Below, piece after piece: positions 53,230-62,835 of a DNA stretch of 64,000 bases. The stretch covers positions 1,302,001 to 1,366,000 of the forward strand of contig NC_015663.1 in the NCBI RefSeq assembly GCF_000215745.1, given 5' to 3'. The notes below the pieces were generated by a model. The model was not told the DNA's origin, made no database searches, and was given only the letters and a program-made list of their open reading frames with translations. The stretch comes from Klebsiella aerogenes KCTC 2190 (GTDB taxonomy: Bacteria > Pseudomonadota > Gammaproteobacteria > Enterobacterales > Enterobacteriaceae). Positions within the stretch are counted from its first letter, which is position 1; every line of letters starts with the position of its first letter. The position numbers were made by a program, and so were the translations under genes.

Positions 53230-53253
53230 GCCCTCTTCCCGGCGGAAGAGGGC
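53230..53253 (+). terminator. yicH terminator
   Basis: GCCCTCTTCC-CGGC-GGAAGAGGGC, a perfect 10-bp stem, 13 bases after the yicH stop. Little U-run follows. The AT-rich spacer from 53254 to 53408 must carry the PTS promoter; no specific box was identified. Confidence 0.6.
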
Positions 53254-53408
53254 TAATCCCCCTCCCTGAAACCTGTATGCAATTAGCGGCTATCTGTGCC
53301 TATTTCCCGCAACAGGTTCCTTTCAAATATCAGAATTGCTATAACCAAAATACTGGAAGTTGATAAAAATAATGATCCCCTGTACCTACAAAAATAAAAG
53401 GAACAACC

Positions 53409-54968
53409 ATGTCTGTAATACGTCAACGTATTCTGGAGAATATGCAAAAATTCTCCAGGGCCATGATCGGCGCAGTATTGTTCTTGCCGGTCATTGGATT
53501 AATTCTGGCTCTCAGTTCCGTCTTAACTAACCCGACTCTTATTGCTGAAACCAGTTTCCTTCATCAATTAGGGCAACTGCTTGGCGATACCTTCTGGCCA
53601 TTATTCGGTAACCTCGGATTATTGTTTTGCGTGGGAATAAGTTACGGCCTGGCAAAAGATAAAAAAACGGAGGTCGCACTTGTCTCGGTGATGTGTTTTA
53701 TCATGTTTCTCGGCGCCAACCATTCATGGCTGGAACATACTCATGCGGTGGCGGAAAAAATTAACGGCGAATATTACGGTACCGGGCAAACGCAGCTATT
53801 AGGCTTTGTGGTCGTCGATATGGGGGTATTCCTCGGAATCATTCTTGGCTGCACCATTGCCTGGGTACATAATAAAGTCTCCAATATTGAGCTGCCCGGC
53901 GCGCTATCGATGTACGGCGGGGCGAAGCTGACGCTGGTCGCCATGACGCCAGTCATTATCTGCTACGCCATTGCTTTTACCTGGATTTGGCCTTTTATGA
54001 CCCACGGCATTAGCGCCCTGACCGGGTTTATGAAGAATGCCGGCGTTGCGGGAGTGTTTGTCTACGGCTTCTTTGAAAAATTCCTTATTCCCACCGGCTT
54101 GCACCATTTCGTGTGGTCGCCTTTCCAGCTCACGCAAATCGGCGGCACGCTAAATGTCGATGGCCAGGTCGTCTCCGGCACCCAGGCGATTTTCCTCGCC
54201 TATATGCGCCATCCCGATCTGACGCCGGTGATGAACGATGCATTACGTTTCTCGCAACAGGGGATGACCACCATCTTTGGCCTGGCGGGCGCATCGCTGG
54301 CGTTTTATCACACCGCGAAGCCGGAGAAGAAAGCGATGGCAAAGGCGATTCTGCTGCCGGCGATTATCACCTCGATGCTGACCGGCATCACCGAACCCAT
54401 TGAATTCACCTTCTTATTTGTCTCGCCGCTGCTGTGGGTGATCCATGCGACGTTAACCGCCGCTTCGCAGGCAATTTGCGACATCTTCACCGTGCGGCCG
54501 TGGGGCGCCTCCGGCCTAATTGAATTTCTGATCTACAACCTGCCGCTGCCGGTGTCGTTAACCCGCTGGCCGGGGTACGTGCTGATCGGTATTGGCCAAT
54601 TTATCGTTTATTACGCGATATTCCGCACGCTGGTAGTGAAGTTAAATCTGAAAACGCCGGGCCGCGAGGATGACGATAACGTTAAGTTATACAGTAAGGC
54701 GGACTACCGTAAAAAAGTCAGCGGCCCGCAGTCGATGACGGATGAAATTATTAATGGCTTAGGTGGTAAAGCCAATATTATCTCCGTTGATAACTGTTTC
54801 ACGCGCCTGCGGGTGGTTGTCCATAATATGACATTAGTTGATGATGAAATATTAAAAAGCACCGGCGCAAATGGCGTAGTACGCAATCGTAATGAAGTTC
54901 AGGTTATTTATGGCGTCAAAGTCGGGCAAGTCCGTTCCCGGGTTGATAGCTGGCTAGCAGAAAATTAA
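53409..54968 (+). CDS. PTS permease IICB, alpha-glucoside/glucose family
   Basis: Sugar import with phosphorylation. 519 residues: EIIC membrane domain (about 1-420, roughly ten helices, with EKFLIPTGLHHFVWSPFQ and GITEPIEFTFLFVSPLLW) and EIIB domain (about 440-519) with phosphorylated C463 in VDNCFTRLRV. No IIA domain, so it should draw phosphate from the shared IIA-Glc (Crr), as MalX and GlvCB do. 13 bases before the family 4 glycosidase, forming a transport-plus-hydrolysis operon. Not present between yicH and yicI in E. coli K-12. The substrate is inferred, most likely an alpha-glucoside. Confidence 0.8.
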   Translation: MSVIRQRILENMQKFSRAMIGAVLFLPVIGLILALSSVLTNPTLIAETSFLHQLGQLLGDTFWPLFGNLGLLFCVGISYGLAKDKKTEVALVSVMCFIMFLGANHSWLEHTHAVAEKINGEYYGTGQTQLLGFVVVDMGVFLGIILGCTIAWVHNKVSNIELPGALSMYGGAKLTLVAMTPVIICYAIAFTWIWPFMTHGISALTGFMKNAGVAGVFVYGFFEKFLIPTGLHHFVWSPFQLTQIGGTLNVDGQVVSGTQAIFLAYMRHPDLTPVMNDALRFSQQGMTTIFGLAGASLAFYHTAKPEKKAMAKAILLPAIITSMLTGITEPIEFTFLFVSPLLWVIHATLTAASQAICDIFTVRPWGASGLIEFLIYNLPLPVSLTRWPGYVLIGIGQFIVYYAIFRTLVVKLNLKTPGREDDDNVKLYSKADYRKKVSGPQSMTDEIINGLGGKANIISVDNCFTRLRVVVHNMTLVDDEILKSTGANGVVRNRNEVQVIYGVKVGQVRSRVDSWLAEN

Positions 54969-54981
54969 TTGGGAGTGATGT

Positions 54982-56361
54982 ATGAAATTAACCGTATTAG
55001 GCGGGGGCGGCGTACGCTCTGCATTTCTGGCGAAGTCGCTGGCTTATAACGCGCACCGCATTGGTTTAACGGAAGTGGTATTTCAGGATAGCTCAGCAGA
55101 TAATTTATCGCTATTTGGTGAAATCGCCCGCTATGTATTTAATACCATTCGCCCGGATATTCATTTTACGACCACCAGCGATCCGGCTGCCGCGCTGCAG
55201 GGTACCCATTACGTGATTACCACGCTGCGCGTCGGCGGCGATGAGAGCCGCATCCGCGACGAGCGAATCGCGCTGGAGCATAACACGCTGGGCCAGGAGA
55301 CCACTGGCGCGGGCGGTTTTGCCATGGCGATGCGTTCGATCCCGGCGATCCTGCGCTACTGTCGGCTGATCGAAGAACATGCCGACAAAGACGCGATCCT
55401 GTTTAACTTTACCAATCCGTCCGGGCTGGTCACCGAAGCGATTATCAAATCCGGTTTCAAACGCCGGGTATACGGGATTTGCGATGCGCCGTCGGAACTC
55501 ATCCGCGAGCTGCCGGAGATCCTCGGCTGCGACCCGCACGACCTGAGCGTGGAATGCTACGGTTTAAACCATTTTTCCTGGTTTACGCACTTCACCGTGC
55601 GCGGGGAAGAGGTTACCGCGCAGCTGGTCGCCAACCCGGATTTGTACCGCAAAACGGCGATGCAGTACTTCTCGCCGGAGCTGGTCAAACTGTGCGATAA
55701 CCAGTTGCTTAACGAATATCTCTATTACTACTACTATCGCGAAGTGGCGCTACGGGCGATTCAACAGGCGCCGGAGACCCGCGGCGAGCAGATTGCCCGT
55801 ATCAACCACGATATGCGTCAGGAGCTCAGCGGCGTGGATGTTAAAGCGGATCCGCAGGCGGCCTTTACCATCTGGATGAAGCACTACCTACGCCGCGAAA
55901 ACAGCTATATGCAAAACGAGTCGCAGCAGGAAAAATTCCATACCCGCGAGCCGTTAACGCTGCGGCAGTTTATTGAAGAGCCGGATACCGGCGGCTACGC
56001 CGGGGTGGCGCTGGATATTCTGGAGGCGGTCAACAGCACCACCACCAAACGCATCGTGGTGTCGATACAGAATAACGGCACGCTCGATTTTTTACGCCCC
56101 GACGATGTGATTGAAATCAGCTGCGATCTGAGCAAAGAGGGTCTTAAGCCGGTGACGCCGGTTAACGTGCCGACGGCGCAGAAAAATATGATTGCCAGCG
56201 TGAAGGAGTATGAACGATTGGCGGTGGCGGCAATTCTGCAGCAGGACAAATCGCTGGCGCTGCAGGCGTTGATGGCTCATCCGCTGGTCGGTTCATATTC
56301 GCTGGCGAAGAAGCTGGTTGAGGCCTATCTCGACGATGCACAGTTCGCCGGGTGGCGGTAA
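54982..56361 (+). CDS. Family 4 6-phospho-glycosidase (probably alpha-glucoside specific)
   Basis: 459-residue GH4 enzyme that should split the phosphorylated sugar delivered by the upstream PTS, by the family's NAD+/Mn2+/Cys-dependent redox mechanism. NAD site VLGGGGVRSAF at the N-terminus, NFTNPSG at 142-148, metal ligands C167 (GICDAPSE) and H197 (YGLNHFSWF). Asp after the metal Cys is typical of 6-phospho-alpha-glucosidases (CDMP), against Asn in beta enzymes; here it is CDAP. It is not close to K. pneumoniae AglB, so specificity is uncertain. Start preceded by GGGAGTGATGT. Confidence 0.8.
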   Translation: MKLTVLGGGGVRSAFLAKSLAYNAHRIGLTEVVFQDSSADNLSLFGEIARYVFNTIRPDIHFTTTSDPAAALQGTHYVITTLRVGGDESRIRDERIALEHNTLGQETTGAGGFAMAMRSIPAILRYCRLIEEHADKDAILFNFTNPSGLVTEAIIKSGFKRRVYGICDAPSELIRELPEILGCDPHDLSVECYGLNHFSWFTHFTVRGEEVTAQLVANPDLYRKTAMQYFSPELVKLCDNQLLNEYLYYYYYREVALRAIQQAPETRGEQIARINHDMRQELSGVDVKADPQAAFTIWMKHYLRRENSYMQNESQQEKFHTREPLTLRQFIEEPDTGGYAGVALDILEAVNSTTTKRIVVSIQNNGTLDFLRPDDVIEISCDLSKEGLKPVTPVNVPTAQKNMIASVKEYERLAVAAILQQDKSLALQALMAHPLVGSYSLAKKLVEAYLDDAQFAGWR

Positions 56362-56384
56362 CGAGCCCACGCTTGATTGAGTAG

Positions 56385-56445
56385 CCCGGATAAGGCGCCA
56401 GCCGCTATCCGGGAACTCCCCCCGCTCGCGCTACGCTTAGCGGGG
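56385..56445. repeat. Two REP-like palindromes between the GH4 gene and rpiR
   Basis: CCCGGATA...TATCCGGG (56385-56413) followed by CCCCGCT...AGCGGGG (56420-56445), the same two modules, in the opposite order, as in the 82-bp repeats at 43889. The second ends directly at the stop codon of the opposed regulator gene. Confidence 0.8.
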
Positions 56446-57168
56446 CTACCTATTGCTAGGTACGCTGGTAAACCACATTTTTAACAGCCGCTCAAAGCCC
56501 AATATGCAGTAGCCAAAAAACGGGTTGCTCCAGTAAATATCATCGTCGAACTTCTGCGGGTCGTGAATAATAAACGCCGTATTCGCGGCCTGCGCCAGCG
56601 GGCTTTGATAATCGCCGGTAAAGCAAACCAGGTTTATCTCCTTGCCTTCCAGCGCCTTGACCCAATTTAATGCCGAACTGCTGCGTCCGGATTTAGAAAT
56701 GATCCAGATGGAATCAAAGCGGGCAGCGTTTTTTTGCTCAAGGATTTCGTAATCGGGCCACAACGCCAGGCTGGCGTTCACGCCGGTAACGAGAAACTTA
56801 TTATAAATATACTGGGCGATTAGCTGCGAAAAACCGCTGCCGTGGATCAAAATACGCTGCTGCTCAAGGCCTGCCAGCAGCGGCGTCAGCGCTTCTGCCG
56901 GCTGAATGCTCATATAATCAATATCGTTGGTGACATCGAGCTTTGGCATGGTGATATTGAACTTGATGAAATAGACCAGCTCCAGCCAGCCGCTGAACTT
57001 AAGCTTCTTCGCCAGCCGCACCAGCGAAGAAGGATTACTGTAGCAGCGCTCCGCGACGGTGCGGATCCCTTCGCGGATACACAGTTGCGGGTCATTTTGA
57101 ATAAAACGCAGCACGGTCATTTCGGTTTTACTCAACTTCACGTCACGAAAGATATTTTCTAAGTCCAT
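56446..57168 (-). CDS. RpiR/MurR family transcriptional regulator
   Basis: 240 residues. The N-terminal RpiR-type helix-turn-helix (about 1-75) includes VAERCYSNPSSLVRLAKKL. The C-terminal SIS sugar-phosphate-binding domain (about 100-225) has HGSGFSQLIAQYIYNKF and IISKSGRSSSALNWV. Regulators of this family sense phosphosugars. Facing the PTS-GH4 pair, it most likely controls that operon, perhaps also yicIJ, which lie upstream on its strand. Preceded by GAGGAGCCCGTA. Confidence 0.82.
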   Translation of the reverse strand: MDLENIFRDVKLSKTEMTVLRFIQNDPQLCIREGIRTVAERCYSNPSSLVRLAKKLKFSGWLELVYFIKFNITMPKLDVTNDIDYMSIQPAEALTPLLAGLEQQRILIHGSGFSQLIAQYIYNKFLVTGVNASLALWPDYEILEQKNAARFDSIWIISKSGRSSSALNWVKALEGKEINLVCFTGDYQSPLAQAANTAFIIHDPQKFDDDIYWSNPFFGYCILGFERLLKMWFTSVPSNR

Positions 57169-57281
57169 TACGGGCTCCTCTCAGCGGCAGATTACGCTAC
57201 CACCGGAGAGCAAATCGGTCTGTGGGATGAGTCACCAGAATGAAACGAACGTTACGATATGTGAAATAAATGGAATAAAAA

Positions 57282-57307
57282 AACCCTCGCCGCTGGCGGA
57301 GAGGGTT
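57282..57307 (-). terminator. yicJI terminator
   Basis: On the minus strand AACCCTC and GAGGGTT enclose a GCC..GGC inner stem, followed by TTTTTTT, 8 bases after the yicI stop. This separates yicJI from the rpiR-type gene. Confidence 0.85.
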
Positions 57308-57315
57308 GTATTGAC

Positions 57316-59634
57316 TTACAGCGAAATCGTCAGCGCATTGCCCTGGGCGCTCACCACCACGCCCAGTTCGCTGCCCGCCTGCGTCCCACCCTCCACGCCC
57401 GCTATCTGCGGGATATTGCGCAGACACAGCGTCCAGCCGCGGGCTTCGCCTTCGCCGCTCACGGTGATGGTGTTGCCCTGGCGCTTCGCCTTCAGGGTGA
57501 AAATCACGGAACCATCGGCCGCCGGAACCTGGCACAGAGCTTCGCGGCCATCGTCGAGCTGGAACAGCTGGAAGGCGGTGCCTTCATGCCAGGCATAATC
57601 GGGTTTCTGGTCGTTGTTGCCCAGCGCCAGCAGGGTGTTGTCACGAACGTAGACCGGCAGGCTCAGTGCATCGTGACGCTGCTTATGCCAGCGGCTACCC
57701 GGCAATTCATCGTTATGCCACAGGTGCGTCCAGCGCCCCTCCGGCAGATAAAACTGCACCTCGCCCGCTTCGGAGAACACCGGCGCCACCAGGACCGAAT
57801 CGCCGAGCATATACTGACGGTCGAGATAGTCGCAGGCCGGATCGTCCGGGAATTCGAGCATCATCGCACGCAACATCGGAGTGCCGAACTCGTTGGCCAG
57901 CGCCGCCTGGCGATAGAGATACGGCATCATGCGGCATTTCAGCTGCGTGAAGTGGCGCACCACGTCACAGGACTCTTCGTCGTAGGCCCACGGCACACGA
58001 TAGGATTTGCTGCCGTGCAGGCGGCTGTGGCTGGAGAGCAGGCCAAAGGCACACCAGCGCTTATAAACGTGGGCCGGCGCGGTGTTTTCGAAACCGCCGA
58101 TATCGTGGCTCCAGAAACCGAAGCCGGACATGCCGATCGACAGCCCGCCGCGCAGGCTTTCCGCCATCGATTCGTAGTTGGCGTAGCAGTCGCCGCCCCA
58201 GTGCACCGGGAACTGCTGCGCGCCCACCGAGGCGGAACGGGCGAACAGCACCGCCTCCTGCTCGCCGACGGTCTCTTTCAGCACCTTCCACACCAGCTCG
58301 TTATAGATGAATGCGTAGTGGTTGTGCATTTTCTGCGGATCGGAACCGTCAAACCACTGCACGTCGGTCGGGATACGCTCGCCGAAGTCGGTCTTGAAGC
58401 AATCGACCCCCATCGCTACCAGACCTTTTAACTTGCTGGCGTACCACTGGCAGGCTTCCGGGTTGGTGAAGTCATAAATCGCCAGCCCCGGCTGCCACTT
58501 ATCCCACTGCCACAGCGAACCGTCCGGGCGCTTAAGCAGATAGCCCTTCTCTTTCAGCTCCTTGAACACCGGCGAGCGCTGGCCGATGTACGGGTTGATC
58601 CACACGCAGACCTTCAGCCCTTTCGCCTTCAGGCGCTTGATCATCCCTTCCGGGTCCGGGAAAGTTAGCGGATCCCATTCAAAATCGCACCACTGGAAGG
58701 CCTTCATCCAGAAGCAGTCGAAGTGGAAGACGTGCAGCGGCAGATGGCGCTCGGCCATGCCGTCGATAAAGCTATTTACCGTCGCTTCGTCATAGTTGGT
58801 AGTGAACGAGGTCGTCAGCCACAGACCGAACGACCATGCCGGCGGCAGCGCCGGGCGGCCGGTGAACTGCGTATAGCGGTTAAGCACCGCTTTCGGCGTC
58901 GGGCCGTCGATCACGAAGTACTCGAGATATTCGCCTTCAACGCTGAACTGGACTTTAGAGACTTTCTCCGAGCCCACCTCGAAGGAGACGCGCTGCGGGT
59001 GATTCACCAGCACGCCGTAGCCGCGGTTGGTCAGGTAGAACGGAATGTTTTTGTAGGATTGCTCAGTGCTGGTGCCGCCGTCTTCGTTCCAGGTTTCTAC
59101 CGTCTGGCCGTTGCGCACCAGCGCGGTAAAGCGCTCGCCGAGGCCGTAGACGGTTTCGCCGACGCCGAGGTCGAGGCGCTCAAACATGTAGTTGCGCTGG
59201 GTCTTACTATCCTGCACGTAGCCGTTGTTTTTCAGTTGGCTACCGGTGATACGCACGCCGTCGCGCAGAAAATCCAGCGCCCAGAATTCACCTTTAGTCA
59301 CCCGCACGCTGAGGCTGCCGCTTTTCAGCTCGGCGAACTCGGCCGTATTTTCTATTTCGACATGGACGTCTTTCTGCACGTTCAGCGGATAGTGCGGGCC
59401 GTTATCCAGCGCGCCATGGAAGTGCTCCATGCGCACGCCGATTATCCCTTCCTGAGGCGAGAAAAAGCGCAGGGTGAACAATGGCGTATCCAGCTGCCAG
59501 GCGCGTTCGCGGACATCGCGCGGTGCGGCATAGACCACCATTTCATTCCCCTGCTGCTCCACCTCGTAAACCTGTACGGGTTGGATCAGGTTGAGCCCTG
59601 GTTGAATGAGCCAGTTTCCATCACTGATTTTCAT
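57316..59634 (-). CDS. yicI: Alpha-xylosidase YicI
   Basis: Cytoplasmic GH31 enzyme releasing alpha-linked xylose, for example from isoprimeverose. 772 residues, the E. coli length. Beta-sandwich N-domain, then the (beta/alpha)8 barrel with nucleophile Asp in [13 protein letters not shown] and the substrate-binding [11 protein letters not shown] and WGGDC segments. Twelve bases after yicJ, so the transporter and enzyme form one operon. Confidence 0.96.
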   Translation of the reverse strand: MKISDGNWLIQPGLNLIQPVQVYEVEQQGNEMVVYAAPRDVRERAWQLDTPLFTLRFFSPQEGIIGVRMEHFHGALDNGPHYPLNVQKDVHVEIENTAEFAELKSGSLSVRVTKGEFWALDFLRDGVRITGSQLKNNGYVQDSKTQRNYMFERLDLGVGETVYGLGERFTALVRNGQTVETWNEDGGTSTEQSYKNIPFYLTNRGYGVLVNHPQRVSFEVGSEKVSKVQFSVEGEYLEYFVIDGPTPKAVLNRYTQFTGRPALPPAWSFGLWLTTSFTTNYDEATVNSFIDGMAERHLPLHVFHFDCFWMKAFQWCDFEWDPLTFPDPEGMIKRLKAKGLKVCVWINPYIGQRSPVFKELKEKGYLLKRPDGSLWQWDKWQPGLAIYDFTNPEACQWYASKLKGLVAMGVDCFKTDFGERIPTDVQWFDGSDPQKMHNHYAFIYNELVWKVLKETVGEQEAVLFARSASVGAQQFPVHWGGDCYANYESMAESLRGGLSIGMSGFGFWSHDIGGFENTAPAHVYKRWCAFGLLSSHSRLHGSKSYRVPWAYDEESCDVVRHFTQLKCRMMPYLYRQAALANEFGTPMLRAMMLEFPDDPACDYLDRQYMLGDSVLVAPVFSEAGEVQFYLPEGRWTHLWHNDELPGSRWHKQRHDALSLPVYVRDNTLLALGNNDQKPDYAWHEGTAFQLFQLDDGREALCQVPAADGSVIFTLKAKRQGNTITVSGEGEARGWTLCLRNIPQIAGVEGGTQAGSELGVVVSAQGNALTISL

Positions 59635-59646
59635 TAAAACGTCCTC

Positions 59647-61041
59647 TTAGTTTTGCCATTCTTTTTCGATCGGGGCTGCCGTGAATTCTTGTTCGTTGCG
59701 ACGCGCGCCCTCGGCCAGCTCGGCCATCATTTTTTTCAGGAACGGCGTTTTCAGCGTGTAGTAGCGTTTGGCGATTACCGCGCTCAGCAGGTAGCACACC
59801 GCCGGAACGAGGGTGAACAAGGCGATAATGATGGTGAGGGTGGCGCTGTTCTGGGTTTTAGCGGCGGCGTCATAGCCGCCGCCGGCCAGCATCCAGCCGA
59901 TCAGCGCGCCGCCCAGCGCCAGCCCCAACTTAAGCACAAACAGGGTGCCGGCGAAGCTGATGCCGGTCAGGCGTTTGCCGTTGCACCATTCGCCGTAGTC
60001 GACAGTGTCGGACATCATCACCCACTGGATTGGCGTCACCAGCTGGTGCAGTACGCCAATGATGAAGATAAAGACGAACATGGTGATTTCGGCGTCCATC
60101 GGTACGAAGAACATCGCCACGCTGAGCACCGCCAGGAGGGCGTTGGTCCACCAGAAGACGCTGACTTTACATTTCCAGTCGGTCAGCGGCTTCGCCAGCG
60201 CCGAGCCAATCAGGTTGCCGACGCAGTAGGTGGTGAGGAAGACGGTGAACAACGCCGCCGAGCCCATGATCCAGGTGGTGTAGTACATCATCGCGCCACC
60301 GCGAACGCAGACCGCGAGGATATTGAGGATGGTGAGCACGCCGACCACCCGCCACTGGTCATTACGCCAGATATCGCGCAGGTCTTCACGCATCGAGGTA
60401 CTGCTCGGCGGCGCTTCGACACGCTCTTTGGTGGTGAAAAAACAGAAGGCCAGCATCAGGAAGGCGACCACCGAGAGCACCGCAATGCCGCCCTGGAAGC
60501 CCAGCGCTTTATTTTCGCCGCCGATAAAGTTGACCAGCGGCATCATCAGCACGGTGGAGAGCATGCCCCCCGCCGTCGCCAGCACGAAGCGCCAGGACTG
60601 CAGCGAGATGCGCTGCGTCGGGTTGTCGGTGATCACGCCGCCGAGCGCGCAGTAGGGGATATTCACTACGGTGTAGAGCAGGGTCAGCAGCGTGTAGGTC
60701 ATGGCGGCGTAGATCAGCTTGCCGTTGTGGCTTAAATCCGGCGAGCTGTAAGCCAGCACGCAGACGAGGCCGAACGGGATAGCGCCGAAGAGGATCCACG
60801 GGCGGAACTTACCCCAACGGCTGCGGGTACGGTCGGCAAGCAGGCCCATGCACGGGTCGGAAATCGCATCCAGCGCCCGCGCCAGCAGGAACATGGTGCC
60901 GACAAAGCCGGCGGGGATACCGAAAATATCGGTGTAGAAAAACATCATGTATAACATGACGTTATCAAAAATGATGTGGCTGGCGGCGTCACCCATACCG
61001 TAGCCAATTTTCTCTTTGACGGACAGAATATGATCTTTCAT
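59647..61041 (-). CDS. yicJ: GPH family xyloside/glycoside symporter YicJ
   Basis: 464-residue sugar-cation symporter of the glycoside-pentoside-hexuronide family (MelB relatives). About 12 helices, with the N-terminal KIGYGMGDAASHIIFDNVML and DRTRSRWGKFRPW, a family signature. Presumably imports alpha-xylosides for YicI. First gene of yicJI, divergent from selC across 291 bases. That spacer contains the selC promoter but no regulator site I could define. The last 15 residues differ from E. coli. Confidence 0.94.
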   Translation of the reverse strand: MKDHILSVKEKIGYGMGDAASHIIFDNVMLYMMFFYTDIFGIPAGFVGTMFLLARALDAISDPCMGLLADRTRSRWGKFRPWILFGAIPFGLVCVLAYSSPDLSHNGKLIYAAMTYTLLTLLYTVVNIPYCALGGVITDNPTQRISLQSWRFVLATAGGMLSTVLMMPLVNFIGGENKALGFQGGIAVLSVVAFLMLAFCFFTTKERVEAPPSSTSMREDLRDIWRNDQWRVVGVLTILNILAVCVRGGAMMYYTTWIMGSAALFTVFLTTYCVGNLIGSALAKPLTDWKCKVSVFWWTNALLAVLSVAMFFVPMDAEITMFVFIFIIGVLHQLVTPIQWVMMSDTVDYGEWCNGKRLTGISFAGTLFVLKLGLALGGALIGWMLAGGGYDAAAKTQNSATLTIIIALFTLVPAVCYLLSAVIAKRYYTLKTPFLKKMMAELAEGARRNEQEFTAAPIEKEWQN

Positions 61042-61296
61042 TTGCGCACTATTCCCTTAGCGGCACCGCGGATTGGTACCGGTTACGGTTTTTTTAAACC
61101 TTTGGCGCAGTAAGATGAATTGCGATATCTCGTTATCAAATTACGTTTCTTGTTTTCTGTGATCGCGGTAGCCCGAAAGAGTGTGAAAAAGTGTAACCCA
61201 TGGATTTTGAACGGATTTGTCTCAGACTGTTCTGCAAAGTCCAGTTTTAACAGTAAAAAAGTGCGTTTAGGTATGTGGTAAATGCCTGAAAGTAGC

Positions 61297-61302
61297 TATA
61301 AT
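61297..61302 (+). promoter_or_regulatory. selC -10 box
   Basis: Perfect TATAAT 30 bases before the mature tRNA, followed by GCGCCCGCC, a GC-rich discriminator usual in stringently controlled stable-RNA promoters. The -35 is weak. Confidence 0.6.
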
Positions 61303-61332
61303 GCGCCCGCCTCCATGTAGCAATCGAGGCGC

Positions 61333-61427
61333 GGAAGATCGTCATCTCCGGTGAGGTGGCTGGACTTCAAATCCAGTTGGGGCCGCCAGCGGTCCCGGGC
61401 AGGTTCAACTCCTGTGATCTTCCGCCA
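61333..61427 (+). tRNA. selC: tRNA-Sec (UCA anticodon)
   Basis: 95 nt, the length of E. coli selC. Acceptor stem of 8 bp (GGAAGATC / GATCTTCC), 6-bp D-stem CATCTC / GAGGTG, anticodon arm CTGGA-CTTCAAA-TCCAG with TCA, long variable arm GGCCGCCAGCGGTCC, encoded GCCA 3' end. Inserts selenocysteine at UGA. Compared with the E. coli gene recalled from memory it differs at three bases, two forming a compensatory pair in the D-stem. Its 3' end is the integration site of the element that follows. Confidence 0.98.
61405..61427 (+). other. Probable left attachment site (attL) in the selC 3' end
   Basis: The element's integrase gene begins 163 bases past selC and selC is intact, so the crossover most likely lies in its 3' end (CAACTCCTGTGATCTTCCGCCA), as for other selC islands. 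The matching right repeat is outside the window, so the exact core cannot be fixed. Confidence 0.6.
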
Positions 61428-61540
61428 ATTAGCCTCCCCTGAATTCCCCCACAGTCAATAAATCCCTTATACTACCTGCTATTGCAATCAGTTATGTTCT
61501 CCTGAGGTCAACTCATGTCTACCAGAATCAAGTACATTCT

Positions 61541-61590
61541 GGGGGCATTATGGGGGGCATAAAAGATGCCCCCATTTTGAGGTGCCCCCA
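61541..61590 (+). promoter_or_regulatory. GGGGGCAT repeats and hairpin in front of the integrase gene
   Basis: GGGGGCAT occurs at 61541 and 61553, its complement at 61566-61573 (ATGCCCCC), and TGCCCCCA again just before the ATG. Copies two and three form a perfect 8-bp hairpin (loop AAAAG) followed by ATTTT. Candidate integrase arm-type sites or autoregulatory operator. The stretch 61428-61540 shows no gene. Confidence 0.5.
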
Positions 61591-62775
61591 ATGAAGTTAA
61601 CAGCCCGTCAAGTTGATACTGCTAAACCGAAAGAAAAGCCTTACAAGTTATCTGATGGCGGTGGTCTCTACCTTGAGGTAGCGACCAGCGGCTCACGTTA
61701 CTGGCGTTTGAAGTACCGTTACGCTGGTAAAGAAAAACGCCTGGCCTTTGGTGTATATCCAGAAGTCTCCTTAGCTGAAGCGCGTGATAAACGTGAAGCT
61801 GCCAAAAAGGTACTGGCGGCGGGTAACGATCCTGGTGAAGTAAAGAAAGCGGAGAAAATCGCTCAGAAGCTAGGCTTTGAAAACACTTTTGAAGCAATTG
61901 CGAGAGAATGGCATCAGGTGAGAGCTGACCGTTGGTCGTTGCGCTATCGTGAAGAAATCATTGATACGTTCGAGAAAGATGTTTTTCCCTACATTGGCAA
62001 GCGTCCCATTGCAGAGATAAAACCGATGGAGTTACTTGAAACTCTGCGCCGAATGGAAAAACGTGGAGCACTAGAAAAGATGCGCAAAGTCAGGCAACGC
62101 TGTGGTGAAGTATTCCGTCATGCGATTGTGACCGGACGTGCTGAATACAATCCTGCCCCCGATCTCGCTACTGCCCTCGCTACACCTAAGAAAACACATT
62201 TTCCCTTTCTGACCGCTGAAGAACTACCGCACTTCCTCAAAGATCTAGCTGGGTACACTGGTAGCATTATTACCAAGACGGCAACCCAAATCATCATGCT
62301 TACAGGTGTACGAACTCAGGAGTTGCGTTTCGCCCGTTGGGAAGATATCAACTTTGAAAAGCGACTCTGGGAGATACCAGCTGAAGTAATGAAGATGAAA
62401 CGACCGCATATCGTACCTATGTCGGATCAGGTAGTAGCACTCTTTGAATCACTAAAACCTATTACTGGGCTATATCCACTTGTATTCATTGGACGCAATG
62501 ATCGCACTAAGCCGATCTCAAAGGAAAGCATTAATCAGGTGATCGAGTTATTAGGATACAAAGGAAGGGTGACGGGGCATGGTTTTCGGCACACAATGAG
62601 TACCATACTACACGAAGAAGGTTTTGACTCTGCGTGGATTGAAACTCAACTTGCTCATGTGGACAAGAATGCGATTCGTGGAGCTTACAACCATGCGCAG
62701 TATCTGGATGGAAGGAAAGAGATGATGCAGTGGTATGCAGACTATATTACCCACTTGCTTAGAACATCATTTTAA
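61591..62775 (+). CDS. int: P4-type tyrosine integrase of a selC-integrated element
   Basis: 394-residue site-specific recombinase. The N-terminal arm-binding domain (DUF4102-type, MKLTARQVDTAKPKEKPYKL, SDGGGLYLEV) is followed by the core-binding region (about 95-185) and the catalytic domain with R241 (GVRTQELR), H330-x2-R333 (GHGFRHTMST), H356 (LAHVDKN) and nucleophile Y366 (RGAYNHAQ). All catalytic residues are present, so the enzyme looks active. ATG 61591 is chosen over an in-frame GTG at 61582 because GAGG lies 9 bases before it. Adjacent to and in line with selC, typical of P4-family genomic islands. Confidence 0.93.
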   Translation: MKLTARQVDTAKPKEKPYKLSDGGGLYLEVATSGSRYWRLKYRYAGKEKRLAFGVYPEVSLAEARDKREAAKKVLAAGNDPGEVKKAEKIAQKLGFENTFEAIAREWHQVRADRWSLRYREEIIDTFEKDVFPYIGKRPIAEIKPMELLETLRRMEKRGALEKMRKVRQRCGEVFRHAIVTGRAEYNPAPDLATALATPKKTHFPFLTAEELPHFLKDLAGYTGSIITKTATQIIMLTGVRTQELRFARWEDINFEKRLWEIPAEVMKMKRPHIVPMSDQVVALFESLKPITGLYPLVFIGRNDRTKPISKESINQVIELLGYKGRVTGHGFRHTMSTILHEEGFDSAWIETQLAHVDKNAIRGAYNHAQYLDGRKEMMQWYADYITHLLRTSF

Positions 62776-62835
62776 CCAATGAAAACATAGTATTAAGTAA
62801 AATGGCTAAACTATAAATGTTCAGCCATTACCTTT

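Noticed and set aside
57241..57281. Small gene between rpiR and yicI
   Set aside because: The stretch is the promoter side of rpiR plus the yicI terminator; no start with a ribosome site and no conserved peptide.
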